Shown here: positions 43,901 to 52,981 of the stretch, one piece after another
Layout of the letters: the number at the start of each line of letters is the position of its first letter
Numbering within the stretch: the first letter of the stretch is position 1
Origin: Williamsia serinedens
Lineage (GTDB): Bacteria; Actinomycetota; Actinomycetes; Mycobacteriales; Mycobacteriaceae
NCBI RefSeq assembly: GCF_024171725.1
Contig: NZ_JAMTCG010000002.1
Span: 62,001 to 126,000 of the forward strand
Direction of reading: 5' to 3'
Length of the DNA: 64,000 nt
Position numbers and translations under genes: made by a program
The notes under the pieces: generated by a model
Seen by the model: the letters and a program-made list of their open reading frames with translations, nothing else
Database searches by the model: none
What the model was told of the DNA's origin: nothing

Positions 43901-45251
43901 GGTGACCGACCCGCGCGGGTCGGCCGACGCCGTCGTCGACGGGGACCCCGGTACCACCTGGATCGCCTCGGGTGACTCCACGAGACCCGGCGCCGCCGAC
44001 GCGTCGGTCCGCATCACCCTGCCCTCACCGCGACGCGTGACCGGGCTGACGGTCGTCGTGCCGCAGGGCCGCTACCCGGCACGTCCGACGCGCATCGGTG
44101 TCGACCTGGGCACCGGGAGGCAGATCCGGACACTGCCGGCCGACGGTCACGTCGACCTCGACCCGGCCGTCACGGGGACCATCACGGTGTCCGTCGTCGC
44201 GTTCGACGACCTCGTCGACGTCAACAGCCTCGGCTTCGCCGACCCCGCTCCGCCCGGTATCGCGGAGATCCGTCTCGACGGGGCGCCGATGCCCACCGCA
44301 CCACCCGACCGTGTCGTCACCGTCGGGTGCTCCGACGGGCTCGCGATGTCCGTCGGCACACGCCGGGTCCCGTTGTCGCTGACCACGACCGCCCGCCGGT
44401 TGCGGTCGGGTGACGCGGTCGCCGCGACCCCGTGCACCTCCGGCCCGGTGCCGATGTCGGCCGGACGCACGGAGGTGACGGTGACACCGTCGGAGGCGTT
44501 CACCGTGGACTCGGTGGCCCTGACGACAGGGCGAACCCTCACCCCGCCGACGGACACGGTGCGCCCGGTCCCACCGAGGACCTGGGGCCCGGACTCCCGC
44601 GTCGCCGACATCGACCCGTCCTCGGCCGAGCGCGTGTTCGTCGTCCCCGAGTCGACCAACACCGGTTGGCACGCCACGCTGGACGGCCGGTCCCTGACAC
44701 CGATCGTCGTCAACGGGTGGCAGCAGGGGTGGGTCGTCCCGGCGGGGACGTCGGGGACGCTGCGCCTGGACTACCCGCTCGACAAGCCCTATCGGCTCGC
44801 CCTGCTGATCGGACTGCTCGCCGTCGCGGCGTTGGTCGTCGCGGCACTCTGGCCCGACCGCCGACGACGCGACGTCGGCGCACCGATCGGCGCACCGCGC
44901 GCGCCGGTGCTCGGGGCCGTCGGCGCCGGTCTCGCCCTCGTCGTGTTCGGTGGATGGGTCGGCGTGGCCGTCGGCGCGATCGTTGCGCCCGCTGCGCTGC
45001 TCCTACGCCGCCGACGACCTCGCGCGGTCCCGCTGGTCGTCGCCGGCGCGTTCGGTCTCGGCGTGGCCGGACTGTCGTGGGGACCGTGGGCCTCGGGAGA
45101 TCCCTACACCGGGTTCGACTGGTGGGTCACGCTTCCCGCGCTCGTCGCGGTCGCGGCGCTGGCGACCGTGGTGCTGTCCCCTCCGCGATCCCGGCCACGA
45201 CGTTCCCGATCCCGCATGGCGCGGCGGGCGGGTTCCTCGACGAGTCCGTAA
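40968..45251 (+). CDS. aftD: Arabinofuranosyltransferase AftD
   Basis: A 1427-residue GT-C membrane enzyme. About eleven membrane helices in residues 20-440, with the first outer loop carrying the acidic site (ADTKLDLAIDPAGFLARAL, near 44) expected for GT-C enzymes, and LRNIHKLDPMIRLP near 365. The large outer part contains two discoidin/F5-8-like carbohydrate-binding repeats (AFDGDPNTSWIS near 765 and VVDGDPGTTWIA near 985), then C-terminal helices from about 1280. It adds alpha-1,3 arabinofuranose branches in arabinogalactan and lipoarabinomannan using decaprenyl-phosphoarabinose. GTG start at 40968. The last 148 bases overlap the convergent acyltransferase gene. Confidence 0.95.
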   Translation: MADRLDDAPAAPPASSRLSRRGVLVVAVVSLVLSLVQSPGRIAADTKLDLAIDPAGFLARALHLWSSEAPMGQVQNQAYGYLFPHGAFFLVGDLIGLPAWVTQRLWWAVLLTVGVVGVVRLAEALRIGSPGSRVIAGIAFAISPRVLTTLGSISSETLPMMLAPWVLVPVVLALNHAVPPHSMRRLALGSACAVALMGAVNAVATAAACGAAIVWWACHVRLRGPGSRRWRVFTGWWAVGAVLACAWWAVPLLILSRVSPPFLDFIESSRVTTRWTSLVEVLRGTSSWTPFVSPDRVAGAVLVSSPTAVLVTGAVAAAGLAGLAMRSMPARGRLVTVGAIGLVLLCAGFEGQIGSPVAEPVRSFLDGAGAPLRNIHKLDPMIRLPLVLGIAHLLARMPLPGTVDRRVALRSFVHPERSRTASATIVFLLVLAGAGSSAWTGSLAPQGSFRSIPGYWPAAARWLQQHAGPSSTPSRALVVPGAPFAYQTWGFTRDEPLQPLATTPWAVRDAIPLVPPGAIRAMDSVQRQIASGRPSPGLAATLAQQGIGYVVLRSDLAPTTSRSARPIVARQTLAGSPGLREVASFGPQIGPRTIRGVVGDDGLAPPMTAIEIWSVTPAVAGQGFDGTGPGLVDVAAMPRVIGGPEAMERLQDQAARGAGPPMGPALLEADARRAGLADVPSVVTDTPVSRETDYGRVDDHSSSVRAPDDRRSTQNSVPDYPVDGADPVTGQWLLDGVPDQVSVTASGSASDATQLGQTSPANSPSAAFDGDPNTSWISRDLDAAVGQWLQVNFARPRSDLSVTVTPGRSLGPAVTGLLISTEAGTAVAQGITPGQPVTVTAPSGPTRWVQVRAISTATGRAGSQFAIAELRVKDTGTGRDLSITHRTVLPELAAGQPVTGWSLGQDGSRTACASGPDITRCSAGLGLAPEEPGIFERVISVPAPTSVTPRVWLRSSAGTALDDLLRDPRYAAATGTSSVTDPRGSADAVVDGDPGTTWIASGDSTRPGAADASVRITLPSPRRVTGLTVVVPQGRYPARPTRIGVDLGTGRQIRTLPADGHVDLDPAVTGTITVSVVAFDDLVDVNSLGFADPAPPGIAEIRLDGAPMPTAPPDRVVTVGCSDGLAMSVGTRRVPLSLTTTARRLRSGDAVAATPCTSGPVPMSAGRTEVTVTPSEAFTVDSVALTTGRTLTPPTDTVRPVPPRTWGPDSRVADIDPSSAERVFVVPESTNTGWHATLDGRSLTPIVVNGWQQGWVVPAGTSGTLRLDYPLDKPYRLALLIGLLAVAALVVAALWPDRRRRDVGAPIGAPRAPVLGAVGAGLALVVFGGWVGVAVGAIVAPAALLLRRRRPRAVPLVVAGAFGLGVAGLSWGPWASGDPYTGFDWWVTLPALVAVAALATVVLSPPRSRPRRSRSRMARRAGSSTSP

Positions 45252-46333
45252 CTCGCCGCGGACACGCCGACGGTGACGACCACGGTCACCAGCCACACCG
45301 ACCACATGGTGCCGCCGAAGAGCGCGAAGCCGACCAGCGGGAACACCACCGCGAGCACGGCGAGATGCCAGATGAAGATCGCGTAGGACCACCGGCCGAG
45401 TGTCTGCATCGTGGCCGAGGCGAGGAACCGGTGGTGACCGGGCGCCAGCACGAGCGGCGCGAGCAGCGTCCATCCGAGCAGCGCGCCGAGGGCGGTTTTC
45501 ACCGCGAACTGCGGGGCGCTGACGGCGGCGAGCCCCGACGGGCCGGCCACCGGCGTGCACGCGACGGCATAGACGACGACGGCGACGACCGCCATCGGCA
45601 CACGTCGTGCGGACAGCCGTCGGAGCCGACCCCCGAGGCCGTGACCCCCGGAGTCGGAGACCGCGACCTCGGCGAGGATCGTGCCCGCCAGGAACCACGG
45701 CAGGTAACCCGGGAGCCACAGTGTCCCCGAGACACCGTCGGCGAGGGGCAGGCGATGCGCGACGAACGCCCACCCGAGGGAGACGACCGCCACGACGAGC
45801 ATCACCGGCACCCGCCACCGGGCGCGCGACCCACGCAGCCGCACGAGGAACCAGGCGAGCAGCGGCAACGCCGCGTAGAAACTGACCTCGACGGCCAGGC
45901 TCCACATCTGGGTCAGGCCGGCGACGAGGGTGTACGGCACGTAGACCTGCAGCAGGGTGAGGTTGGCGAACCAGGCTGTCGCGTTCGCGCCCCTGGCCGC
46001 AGGCACCAGCGCCAGCACGACGACGACCACGACCACGTAGGCCGGCAGGATCCGCACCGCCCGGTGCCGCAGATACCGTCGGACGCCGGGCGCCGGCCGA
46101 CCGCCCCGGGCCGCGTCGGCGTGGGGACGCCACAGCAGGAATCCGGACAGCGCGAAGAACAGTGCGACCGCGAGGTCGAGGCGACCCCAGATCGCACCCA
46201 TGACCGACCCGTCCACCGACCGCGTCTGGAACGCCACGTGCGTCGTGAGCACCCCGAGCGCGGCGAGCGCACGCATCCCCTCGAGCGCCGGGATGAACCG
46301 CGGGGGCCGGAAGGAGGAGGTCGGGGCGTGCAT
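45104..46333 (-). CDS. Membrane acyltransferase, family 3 (OafA-like)
   Basis: A 409-residue integral membrane O-acyltransferase from ATG 46333 (MHAPTSSFRPPRFIPALEGMRA). The catalytic region shows RFIPALEGMRALAALGVLTTHVAF (His in helix 1) and the second-loop Arg RPHADAARGG; about ten helices follow. It probably transfers acetyl, succinyl or another short acyl group to an envelope glycan or lipid outside the membrane. Between aftD and DUF3068; from memory this corresponds to Rv0228. Its last 148 bases are antisense to the end of aftD, so one C terminus may be shorter in practice. Confidence 0.85.
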   Translation of the reverse strand: MHAPTSSFRPPRFIPALEGMRALAALGVLTTHVAFQTRSVDGSVMGAIWGRLDLAVALFFALSGFLLWRPHADAARGGRPAPGVRRYLRHRAVRILPAYVVVVVVVLALVPAARGANATAWFANLTLLQVYVPYTLVAGLTQMWSLAVEVSFYAALPLLAWFLVRLRGSRARWRVPVMLVVAVVSLGWAFVAHRLPLADGVSGTLWLPGYLPWFLAGTILAEVAVSDSGGHGLGGRLRRLSARRVPMAVVAVVVYAVACTPVAGPSGLAAVSAPQFAVKTALGALLGWTLLAPLVLAPGHHRFLASATMQTLGRWSYAIFIWHLAVLAVVFPLVGFALFGGTMWSVWLVTVVVTVGVSAASYGLVEEPARRAMRDRERRGRDRGGDSTTVASAATATSAGSVTHQSNPV

Positions 46334-46475
46334 CGGCGACGACGCTACCCGCGCTGTGAGCCGTTCCGGCATCACACGCAGCACCGCGGATCCGGACAGG
46401 CAGACTGTTAGTCTCGCTCGCAGGGTGGAGCATCGTGCCTGCCAGGGGTGTCCCCGACTCGAAGGAGCGCGTGCC

Positions 46476-47969
46476 ATGGCGACAGGCCGGATGTCGGCCC
46501 GGGACCTGCTGGGTCCCGTACTCATCTTCCTGGGCGCACTGCTCGTGGTGGCGGCGATCGCCATGCCGTTCTACCTCGTGGGGCAGCTGCAGAAGACCCC
46601 GATGGACACCGACTACACGACGGTGTCGACGGCGCAGCGCACCGACGGGAGCACGAACAGCTCGGCGTTGCCGGCGCAGATCCTGAACCGCTGCTCGCTC
46701 ACCGCATCCCGGCCCGAGGTCTCACCCGCGGCGCTGACGCAGCAGCAGCGCGTCGTCGTCGTGAAGCCTGCCGGCGCCGACCGTGTCACGTTCCAGGCCG
46801 GCACGTCGACCCGCATCAACCAGGTGCAGATCTCCGGCGAGACGGTCACCCCCAGTGCCGATTCCACGAGCGGCGGCGGCTGCCTCGGTGCCCTGCTGTC
46901 GGCGACGGTCGACCGTGTGACCACGAACCGCACCAGCGGCGCGGCCGCACTCGGCGGCGGTGGCAGCTCGGAGGTCCAGCTCGACGCGTCGAGCAAGTCG
47001 ATCTCGGTGCCGGATCGTCGCGGCCTGCAGTACAAGTTCCCCTTCGACACCTCGTCGGGGAAGCGCTACATCTACTTCGACCTCGCGTCGCGGACCACGA
47101 ACCCCCTCACCTACGTGGACTCGACCGAGATCGCCGGTGTGAAGGTGCTCCACTTCCGCCAGACCGTCCCGGCGGCGAACCTCGCGCAGCTGCGCGACGC
47201 CAACGACTCCACCCCCGCCGGGACACAGCTGTCGCAGGCGGCGTCCTGGTACGGCGGGTTCCCGGGCATCGACAACCGCCAGAAGCTGCCGGCCGACCTG
47301 TACCGCGAGACCACACGTGACCTGTACGTCGAGCCGGACAGCGGCACGATCGTCAACGACCGCGAGCGGATCCAGGAGTACTACAAGATCTCCGGCGTGA
47401 GCGGTGACGCCCCGCAGGCGCTGCGCGACTACAAGCTCACCAACCTCGACGTCACCTTCGCCTACGACCAGAACACGCAGCAGTCGCGCGCGTCGGCCGC
47501 GAAGGACCTGTCGTCGCCGATCAAGTTGTACGGGCGTTGGCTGCCCATCGCGTTCGGCATCGTCGGTGCGCTCGCGTTGATCGCGGGGATCGTCCTGCTG
47601 CTCCGCGGGCCGCGCACCCCGGCAGCCGTGGTCGCCGGTGACGACCCGTACTACCCCGTCGCCACGCCCGACGAGGACGACGAGACCCGTCGGTTCGACC
47701 GTCGCGAGCACGACGGCTTCACCGACGCGGATGCGCCGACCGAAGGCCGGCCGGACCTGCAGAAGCGGGGCTCGGGTGGTGCCGTCGGCGGCGCGGCGGG
47801 GTCCGGCCCCTCCGACGACGACGCGACGCAGCAGTTCCCGCGGGTCTCCGACGACGGGCCGCGTGTCGGGTGGTCGTCTCCGGACGGGCCGAACACCGGC
47901 CACGACCCCGAGGGTCCCGGCGAGTCCGAGACCCGCCCCGACGACCCCTGGCGACGCCCCACCAGCTGA
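46476..47969 (+). CDS. DUF3068 (PorA-like) membrane protein
   Basis: A 497-residue protein from ATG 46476 with GAAGGAG before it. Membrane helix at residues 12-38 (LLGPVLIFLGALLVVAAIAM), a large outer beta-rich domain (about 40-350) containing FPFDTSSGKRYIYFDL and LPADLYRETTRDLYVEP, a second helix near 360-380, then a 110-residue acidic cytoplasmic tail (DDPYYPVATPDEDDETRR). This is the DUF3068 family, restricted to mycolata and relatives; from memory Rv0227c. Function unknown; its conserved place near aftD and an acyltransferase suggests a cell-envelope role. Confidence 0.85.
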   Translation: MATGRMSARDLLGPVLIFLGALLVVAAIAMPFYLVGQLQKTPMDTDYTTVSTAQRTDGSTNSSALPAQILNRCSLTASRPEVSPAALTQQQRVVVVKPAGADRVTFQAGTSTRINQVQISGETVTPSADSTSGGGCLGALLSATVDRVTTNRTSGAAALGGGGSSEVQLDASSKSISVPDRRGLQYKFPFDTSSGKRYIYFDLASRTTNPLTYVDSTEIAGVKVLHFRQTVPAANLAQLRDANDSTPAGTQLSQAASWYGGFPGIDNRQKLPADLYRETTRDLYVEPDSGTIVNDRERIQEYYKISGVSGDAPQALRDYKLTNLDVTFAYDQNTQQSRASAAKDLSSPIKLYGRWLPIAFGIVGALALIAGIVLLLRGPRTPAAVVAGDDPYYPVATPDEDDETRRFDRREHDGFTDADAPTEGRPDLQKRGSGGAVGGAAGSGPSDDDATQQFPRVSDDGPRVGWSSPDGPNTGHDPEGPGESETRPDDPWRRPTS

Positions 47970-47984
47970 CCCGAGTCACCCACC

Positions 47985-48019
47985 CACCGCCGCCCGGACC
48001 CCAGGTCCGGGCGGCGGTG
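47985..48019. terminator. 16-bp hairpin terminator after DUF3068 gene
   Basis: Perfect arms CACCGCCGCCCGGACC (47985-48000) and complement (48004-48019), 3-base loop, 15 bases after the stop. Confidence 0.8.
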
Positions 48020-48065
48020 TCGTCTCGCCCCGGTGTCCTCGCTCACAACGGCCGCAAGCTCCTTG

Positions 48066-48117
48066 ACCACAAAGTGGTAGTCACTAACACTAGTGATCGA
48101 GCGCCAGTTGGTGGCGC
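48066..48117. promoter_or_regulatory. Three adjacent palindromes upstream of MMPL/TetR operon
   Basis: ACCAC-aaa-GTGGT (48066-48078), TCACTA-acac-TAGTGA (48081-48096), and GCGCCA-gttgg-TGGCGC (48101-48117), all perfect, in the 176-base gap. The middle one is the likeliest operator for the TetR encoded downstream of the transporter. Confidence 0.6.
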
Positions 48118-48145
48118 ATAACGACTCAGCCCGAAAGGCCTCGTC

Positions 48146-50365
48146 ATGGCATCCCTTCTCTTCCGGGTGGGACGGTTCTGCTACCGCCACCGGTGGTCGG
48201 TCATCGCGACGTGGGCGCTGGCCCTCGTCGTCCTGGCGTCGCTGGTCGGCGTGCTCAAGCCGACGTTCGCCAAGGACTTCAGCCTCCCCGGCACCGACTC
48301 GGGCACGGCGACCTCGCAGGTCGAGAAGTACTTCCCCGAGGTGCAGAAGCAGCAGATGCAGGCGTCGACGAGCGTCCTCGTCGCCGCACCGGGCGGTCTG
48401 GCGAACCACACCGCGCAGATCGACAAGCTGGTCGCCGATCTGAAGGGCCTCCCGGAGCTGACGAACCCGCAGACGATCGTGAACCCGGTCGTCGCGGCGC
48501 GGGCCGACCCGGCCGTCGCGACCCAGGTCCTCGGCGACAACGGTCGCGTCGGGCTGATCCAGGTCCGACAGGGCATCGAGGTCACCGACCTGAAGGTCTC
48601 CGACAAGGAGAAGCTGACGTCGATCCTCTCCGAGAACCGCGGCGGCGGTCTCGACGTCGAGGCGACGGGATCCCTGATGCAGGCACAGGAGCCCCCGGGC
48701 AAGGCCGAGGCCATCGGTTTCGCGGTCGCGTTCGTGGTCATGATCGTCGCGTTCGGTGCGCTGGTGGCGTCGTTCATCCCGCTGATCACCGGCCTCGTCG
48801 GCGTCGGCCTGACGATCATGCTGGTGACGCTGGGCGCGGAGTTCCTGTCCATCAACCAGACGGCCACGGCCATCGTCACGATGCTCGGCATCGCCGTCTC
48901 CATCGACTACGCGCTGTTCATCGTGTCCCGGTACCGGACCGAGCTGCGCAAGGGCGGTGATCCGGCCGACGCCGTCGGTCGTGCCGTCGGCACCGCGGGC
49001 TCGGCGGTCGTGTTCGCCGGTCTCACCGTCGCCATCGCCGTCGTCGCGCTGACCGTCATCGGCATCCCGCTGATCACCCAGATGGGTTCGGGCGCAGCGA
49101 TCGCCGTCGGCGTGGCCGTTCTCGGCGCACTCACGCTGATCCCGGCGTTGCTGGGAGCGGTGCGACGGTTCGCGTTCACCCCGCGCATCCCGTGGATCAA
49201 GCACGCCGAGCCCGCCGCCGACGTCGACACCATGGGCGTGCGATTCGGGCGCATGGTCGTGAAGCGTCCGCTCCCGTTCGTCATCGCGGGTCTCGCGGTG
49301 CTGGCCATCGCGGCGATCCCGGCCACCAAGATGGAGCTCGGCCTGTCACTGTCCAACGACGACGAGGCGCCGGCACAGGCGCTGTTGGCCAAGGGGTTCG
49401 GACAGGGGATCAACGGACCGCTACTGGCCGTCGTGCACTCGACCGACGGGCAGCCGATCGCGACGATCGCCCAGCAGACCGTCGACCACGTCAAGGGCCT
49501 GCCGGACGTCGCCAATCCCGCGACGCTGCGGGCGATCCCGAACCAGGCCGGCGACACCGCGCTGATCACCGTCACCCCGACCAGCGCGCCCGCCGCGGAG
49601 GCCACCCACACGCTGATGGAGAACATCCGCGACTTCACCCCCGCGGTGGAACGGTCGGGCGCCGAACTGCACGTCGGCGGGCAGACGGCGATCACGTCCG
49701 ACCTGTCGGCGAAGCTGAACTCGGCCCTGATCCCCTACCTGATCGTCGTGGTGGGCCTGGCGTTCCTGGTGATGATCGGTGTGTTCCGGTCGCTGTGGGT
49801 GCCGCTCATCGCCACCGTCGGCTTCCTCTTCTCCGTCGCGGCGACGTTCGGTCTCACCGTCGCGATCTTCCAGGAGGGCTGGTTGGGCCTGGTGAGCAAT
49901 CCGCGCGAGATCCTGTCGTTCCTCCCGATCTTCGGCATCGGCGTGGTGTTCGGTCTCGCGATGGACTACCAGGTGTTCCTGGTGACCCGCATGCGCGAGG
50001 AGTTCGTGCACGGTTTGTCGACGAAGGAGGCGATCATCGCCGGCTACCGGCACGGCTCGCGGGTGGTGACGTCGGCCGCGATCATCATGATCAGCGTGTT
50101 CGCCGCGTTCATGCTCGCGCCGGACACGACGTCGAAGATGATCGGTTTCACTCTGGCCGCGGCGGTCCTGTTCGACGCCTTCGTGATCCGCATGATGGTG
50201 GTGCCCGCACTGATCGCGCTGCTGGGCGATCGCGCGTGGTCGCTACCGGAGTGGTTGGACCGCTTCGTCATCGACTTCGACATCGAGGGCACGAAGGTCG
50301 TCGACCGCGGCGTCCCGACCGGGTCCGACACCCGTGCGGCCCAGCCGGTCACCCAGGGGTCGTAG
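48146..50365 (+). CDS. MMPL family RND transporter
   Basis: A 739-residue MmpL-type exporter. First helix near 18-38, outer loop to about 185, membrane helices with SIDYALFIVSRYRTEL near 255 and LAMDYQVFLVTRMREE near 615: both proton-relay Asp-Tyr pairs are intact, unlike the paralog at 34253. ATG at 48146. A TetR gene starts directly after its stop, so they are one operon with three palindromes in front. Probable substrate: lipid, drug or glycolipid; unknown. Confidence 0.9.
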   Translation: MASLLFRVGRFCYRHRWSVIATWALALVVLASLVGVLKPTFAKDFSLPGTDSGTATSQVEKYFPEVQKQQMQASTSVLVAAPGGLANHTAQIDKLVADLKGLPELTNPQTIVNPVVAARADPAVATQVLGDNGRVGLIQVRQGIEVTDLKVSDKEKLTSILSENRGGGLDVEATGSLMQAQEPPGKAEAIGFAVAFVVMIVAFGALVASFIPLITGLVGVGLTIMLVTLGAEFLSINQTATAIVTMLGIAVSIDYALFIVSRYRTELRKGGDPADAVGRAVGTAGSAVVFAGLTVAIAVVALTVIGIPLITQMGSGAAIAVGVAVLGALTLIPALLGAVRRFAFTPRIPWIKHAEPAADVDTMGVRFGRMVVKRPLPFVIAGLAVLAIAAIPATKMELGLSLSNDDEAPAQALLAKGFGQGINGPLLAVVHSTDGQPIATIAQQTVDHVKGLPDVANPATLRAIPNQAGDTALITVTPTSAPAAEATHTLMENIRDFTPAVERSGAELHVGGQTAITSDLSAKLNSALIPYLIVVVGLAFLVMIGVFRSLWVPLIATVGFLFSVAATFGLTVAIFQEGWLGLVSNPREILSFLPIFGIGVVFGLAMDYQVFLVTRMREEFVHGLSTKEAIIAGYRHGSRVVTSAAIIMISVFAAFMLAPDTTSKMIGFTLAAAVLFDAFVIRMMVVPALIALLGDRAWSLPEWLDRFVIDFDIEGTKVVDRGVPTGSDTRAAQPVTQGS

Positions 50366-50998
50366 GTGTCCGTGAGCACTCCGGCCGACGAGGACGGCAC
50401 CGGCTCGGCCGGTGACCGTCCCGTCGGTCTGCGGGAGCGGCACAAGCGCCGCACCCGGGCGGCCATCCGCACCGCCGCCCTGCGCCTGTGCCTGGAGCAG
50501 GGTTTCGCCGCGACGACCGTCGAGCAGATCGCCGCCGAGGCGGAGGTCTCGGCGACGACGTTCTTCCGGTACTTCCCGTCGAAGGAGGACGTCATCATCA
50601 GCGACGACCTCCTCGAGGACCGCCCACCGATGTTCGTGGGTGCACCGCCGGGGATGTCGGCCTTCGATCTCGTGCGGTGGGAGGTCCGCAACCTGTTCGA
50701 GTGGTCCGCGGACGACGAGTGGGCCGGCAATCGCGACCGGGTGCGGCTGATCCGCTCGGACCCGGTGCTCACCGCGGCGCAACAGGACCTGTTCGAACGT
50801 CGGCTCGGCGAGGGCACCAAGGTGCTCGCCGAGTACCTCGGGCGCCCTCTCGACGACTTCGGGGTGCGCGTCTTCCTCGGCGCGGTGACCGGCGCGATCA
50901 ACCAGGTCATCGATCCGGAGGAGGACCCCGAACCCGACGTCGCGATGCAGGCCGTGATGGACGTCCTCGACCTCCTGGAGCGCGGGATCCCGCTCTGA
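50366..50998 (+). CDS. TetR family regulator of the MMPL operon
   Basis: A 210-residue TetR protein whose GTG start (50366) immediately follows the MMPL stop; an in-frame GTG at 50372 is an alternative. Helix-turn-helix at residues 32-78 (AIRTAALRLCLEQGFAATTVEQIAAEAEVSATTFFRYFPSKEDVI). Placement downstream of its target implies feedback control through the palindromes at 48066-48117. Confidence 0.9.
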   Translation: MSVSTPADEDGTGSAGDRPVGLRERHKRRTRAAIRTAALRLCLEQGFAATTVEQIAAEAEVSATTFFRYFPSKEDVIISDDLLEDRPPMFVGAPPGMSAFDLVRWEVRNLFEWSADDEWAGNRDRVRLIRSDPVLTAAQQDLFERRLGEGTKVLAEYLGRPLDDFGVRVFLGAVTGAINQVIDPEEDPEPDVAMQAVMDVLDLLERGIPL

Positions 50999-51107
50999 CC
51001 GGCGGTTCCGTCGCCTGGCGGGGATGCGGTGGTAGACGTGGAGGGGACGGCGCTACAGCCCCCGGCGTCCGACGCTCACATCCGTCGACACAGAGCTGGA
51101 GTCCGCC

Positions 51108-51569
51108 ATGCCGACAGTCGAACGCACCTTCTCCACCACCGCACCCCGCGACACCGTCGTCGAGTACCTCGCCGACTTCTCCCACGCCGAGCAGTGGGAT
51201 CCGGGTACGGAACGCTGCACGCGCGAGGACGACGGCCCTGTCCGGGTCGGCTCCTCATGGCACAACGAGTCGAAGATCGCCGGCGTCAGCACCGAGTTGA
51301 CCTACACGCTCACCGAGCTGACCGACAGCCGGATCGTGCTGGTGGGCCGCAACGAGACCGCCACCTCGACCGAGACGATCACCGTCGCCGACACCACCGA
51401 GGACGGCGCGCCCGGCAGCACCATCACCTACCGCAACGACGTCGAGCTGTCCGGTGCGGCGAAGCTCGCGTCGCCCGTGGTCAAGGTGCTGTTCGAGAAG
51501 CTCGGCAACGACACCGAGAAGCAGCTCGTCGAGGTGCTCGACGCGCTGCCCGCCTCCCCGAAGTCCTGA
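51108..51569 (+). CDS. SRPBCC (polyketide cyclase/dehydrase-like) protein
   Basis: A 153-residue START-like protein, ATG at 51108. Begins ERTFSTTAPRDTVVEYLADFSHAEQWDPGT, the normal opening of SRPBCC family members, and ends in a long helix (PVVKVLFEKLGNDTEKQLVEVLDAL) that caps the hydrophobic cavity. Such proteins bind lipids or aromatic ligands. It lies 8 bases before the SQR-like gene and may be co-transcribed. Confidence 0.85.
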   Translation: MPTVERTFSTTAPRDTVVEYLADFSHAEQWDPGTERCTREDDGPVRVGSSWHNESKIAGVSTELTYTLTELTDSRIVLVGRNETATSTETITVADTTEDGAPGSTITYRNDVELSGAAKLASPVVKVLFEKLGNDTEKQLVEVLDALPASPKS

Positions 51570-51577
51570 GCGCGCGA

Positions 51578-52792
51578 GTGCCCGAGGCGAACTCCCCGGA
51601 ACACGTCGACGTCGTCGTCCTGGGCGGCGGCAACGCCGGTGTCGCCGTCGCGGCCCAACTACGGCGTCGTGGCGTCCACCGGATCGCGATCGTCGAGCCG
51701 TCGACGACGCACACCTACCGTCCACTGCTGTCCTACGTCGGCGGTGGGGAGGCGTCGCTGCCGACCGCGCAGCGCTCGCAGGCCTCCGTCACGCCACGAG
51801 GATGCCGCTGGGTGCGGTCGTCCGTCGAGACGGTCACGCCCGCCGAGGATCCCGACGGTGACCACATGGTCGCGTGCGCCGACGGAACCCGACTGGCCTG
51901 TCGGGACCTGGTGGTCGCGACGGGCCTGGTGCCCGACGACGACGCGCTGCCCGGGATCGCGGAAGCACTCACGCACCCGACGGTGGTGAGCAACTACCTC
52001 GACGCGGCGACGCGGACGTGGGCCGGGATCCGCGGGCTGGGCGAGCGCGGCGGGCACGCGGTGTTCACACTGCCCCGTCCCCCGGTCAGCTGCTCGGCGA
52101 CCACGCTCAAACCCCTGTTCATGGCACTCGACCACTGGGACGGTGCGGGATCCGGGGTCTGGGCGACGGTGCTCGTCGACCGACCCACGCTCATCGGGGT
52201 CGACGAGCTCGATCGCACGATCCTCGACGCACTGCGCGATCGGGGCGTGCGGGTCCGGACGAACTCCACCGTCGTCGGGGTCGACGCCGACGCACGACGA
52301 CTTCGGGTCCGTACGGCCGACGGCGTCGAGGACGCGGTCGACTACGACCTGCTGCACCTCGTGCCGCCCTACCGGGCGGGTGGCTACATCGAGCGCGCGG
52401 GCTTGGCCGGCGGTCATGCCGGTCTGGTCGACGTCGACCCGGAGACGTTCGCACACAAGCGGTTTCCGCGCGTCTGGTCACTCGGCGACTGCGCTGATCT
52501 CGGCACCGACCCGTCGGGTGGTGCGCTGCGCAAGCAGGCGCCGGTGTGCGCGCACAACATCGTCGCGTCACGGCGCGGGACCGACCTTCGTCGATACGAC
52601 GGGTACACGGTCGCACCGGTGACCGTGTCGCGTCATCGCGCCGTCCTGGGCGAGTTCGACCGCACCCGGCGGATGACGTCGTCGCTGCCGTCGTTCCTCA
52701 GCCCGTTGAAACCCCGTCTCCTCACCTGGGCTTTCGACCGCTATGCACTCCCCCAGATCTACTGGCGACTGATCCTGCGCGCGCTGGCCTGA
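51578..52792 (+). CDS. SQR-like FAD/NAD(P)-dependent oxidoreductase
   Basis: A 404-residue flavoprotein from GTG 51578; the frame is open further upstream but that part is antisense or shadow. FAD motif VVVLGGGNAGVAVAAQLRRRG near residue 11, ATG motif LVVATGLVPDDDALPG near 117, and the C-terminal FAD-binding WSLGDCADLGTDP near 305. The tail SPLKPRLLTWAFDRYALPQIYW, amphipathic, is typical of sulfide:quinone reductase-like proteins and would associate with the membrane. Conserved cysteines at about 168 (PVSCSATTLKP) and 326 (APVCAHN) fit an SQR redox role. Substrate not proven. Confidence 0.85.
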   Translation: MPEANSPEHVDVVVLGGGNAGVAVAAQLRRRGVHRIAIVEPSTTHTYRPLLSYVGGGEASLPTAQRSQASVTPRGCRWVRSSVETVTPAEDPDGDHMVACADGTRLACRDLVVATGLVPDDDALPGIAEALTHPTVVSNYLDAATRTWAGIRGLGERGGHAVFTLPRPPVSCSATTLKPLFMALDHWDGAGSGVWATVLVDRPTLIGVDELDRTILDALRDRGVRVRTNSTVVGVDADARRLRVRTADGVEDAVDYDLLHLVPPYRAGGYIERAGLAGGHAGLVDVDPETFAHKRFPRVWSLGDCADLGTDPSGGALRKQAPVCAHNIVASRRGTDLRRYDGYTVAPVTVSRHRAVLGEFDRTRRMTSSLPSFLSPLKPRLLTWAFDRYALPQIYWRLILRALA

Positions 52793-52981
52793 GGCGACCA
52801 CCGCCGTGTCGTCTGGGTGGCCTGTGACCGTTCGCACAGGACAGTTCGCCGATCGACCAAGCCGGACCGCCGGTGGCACCGAAGGAGACATGACGGCACC
52901 GTCGCCTCGCGAGAAGAGCGGGCACGGGTGCCGGCGTCCGCGGCGACCTGTCGCGAGACACTCTCGTCAGGAAGAACTCTC

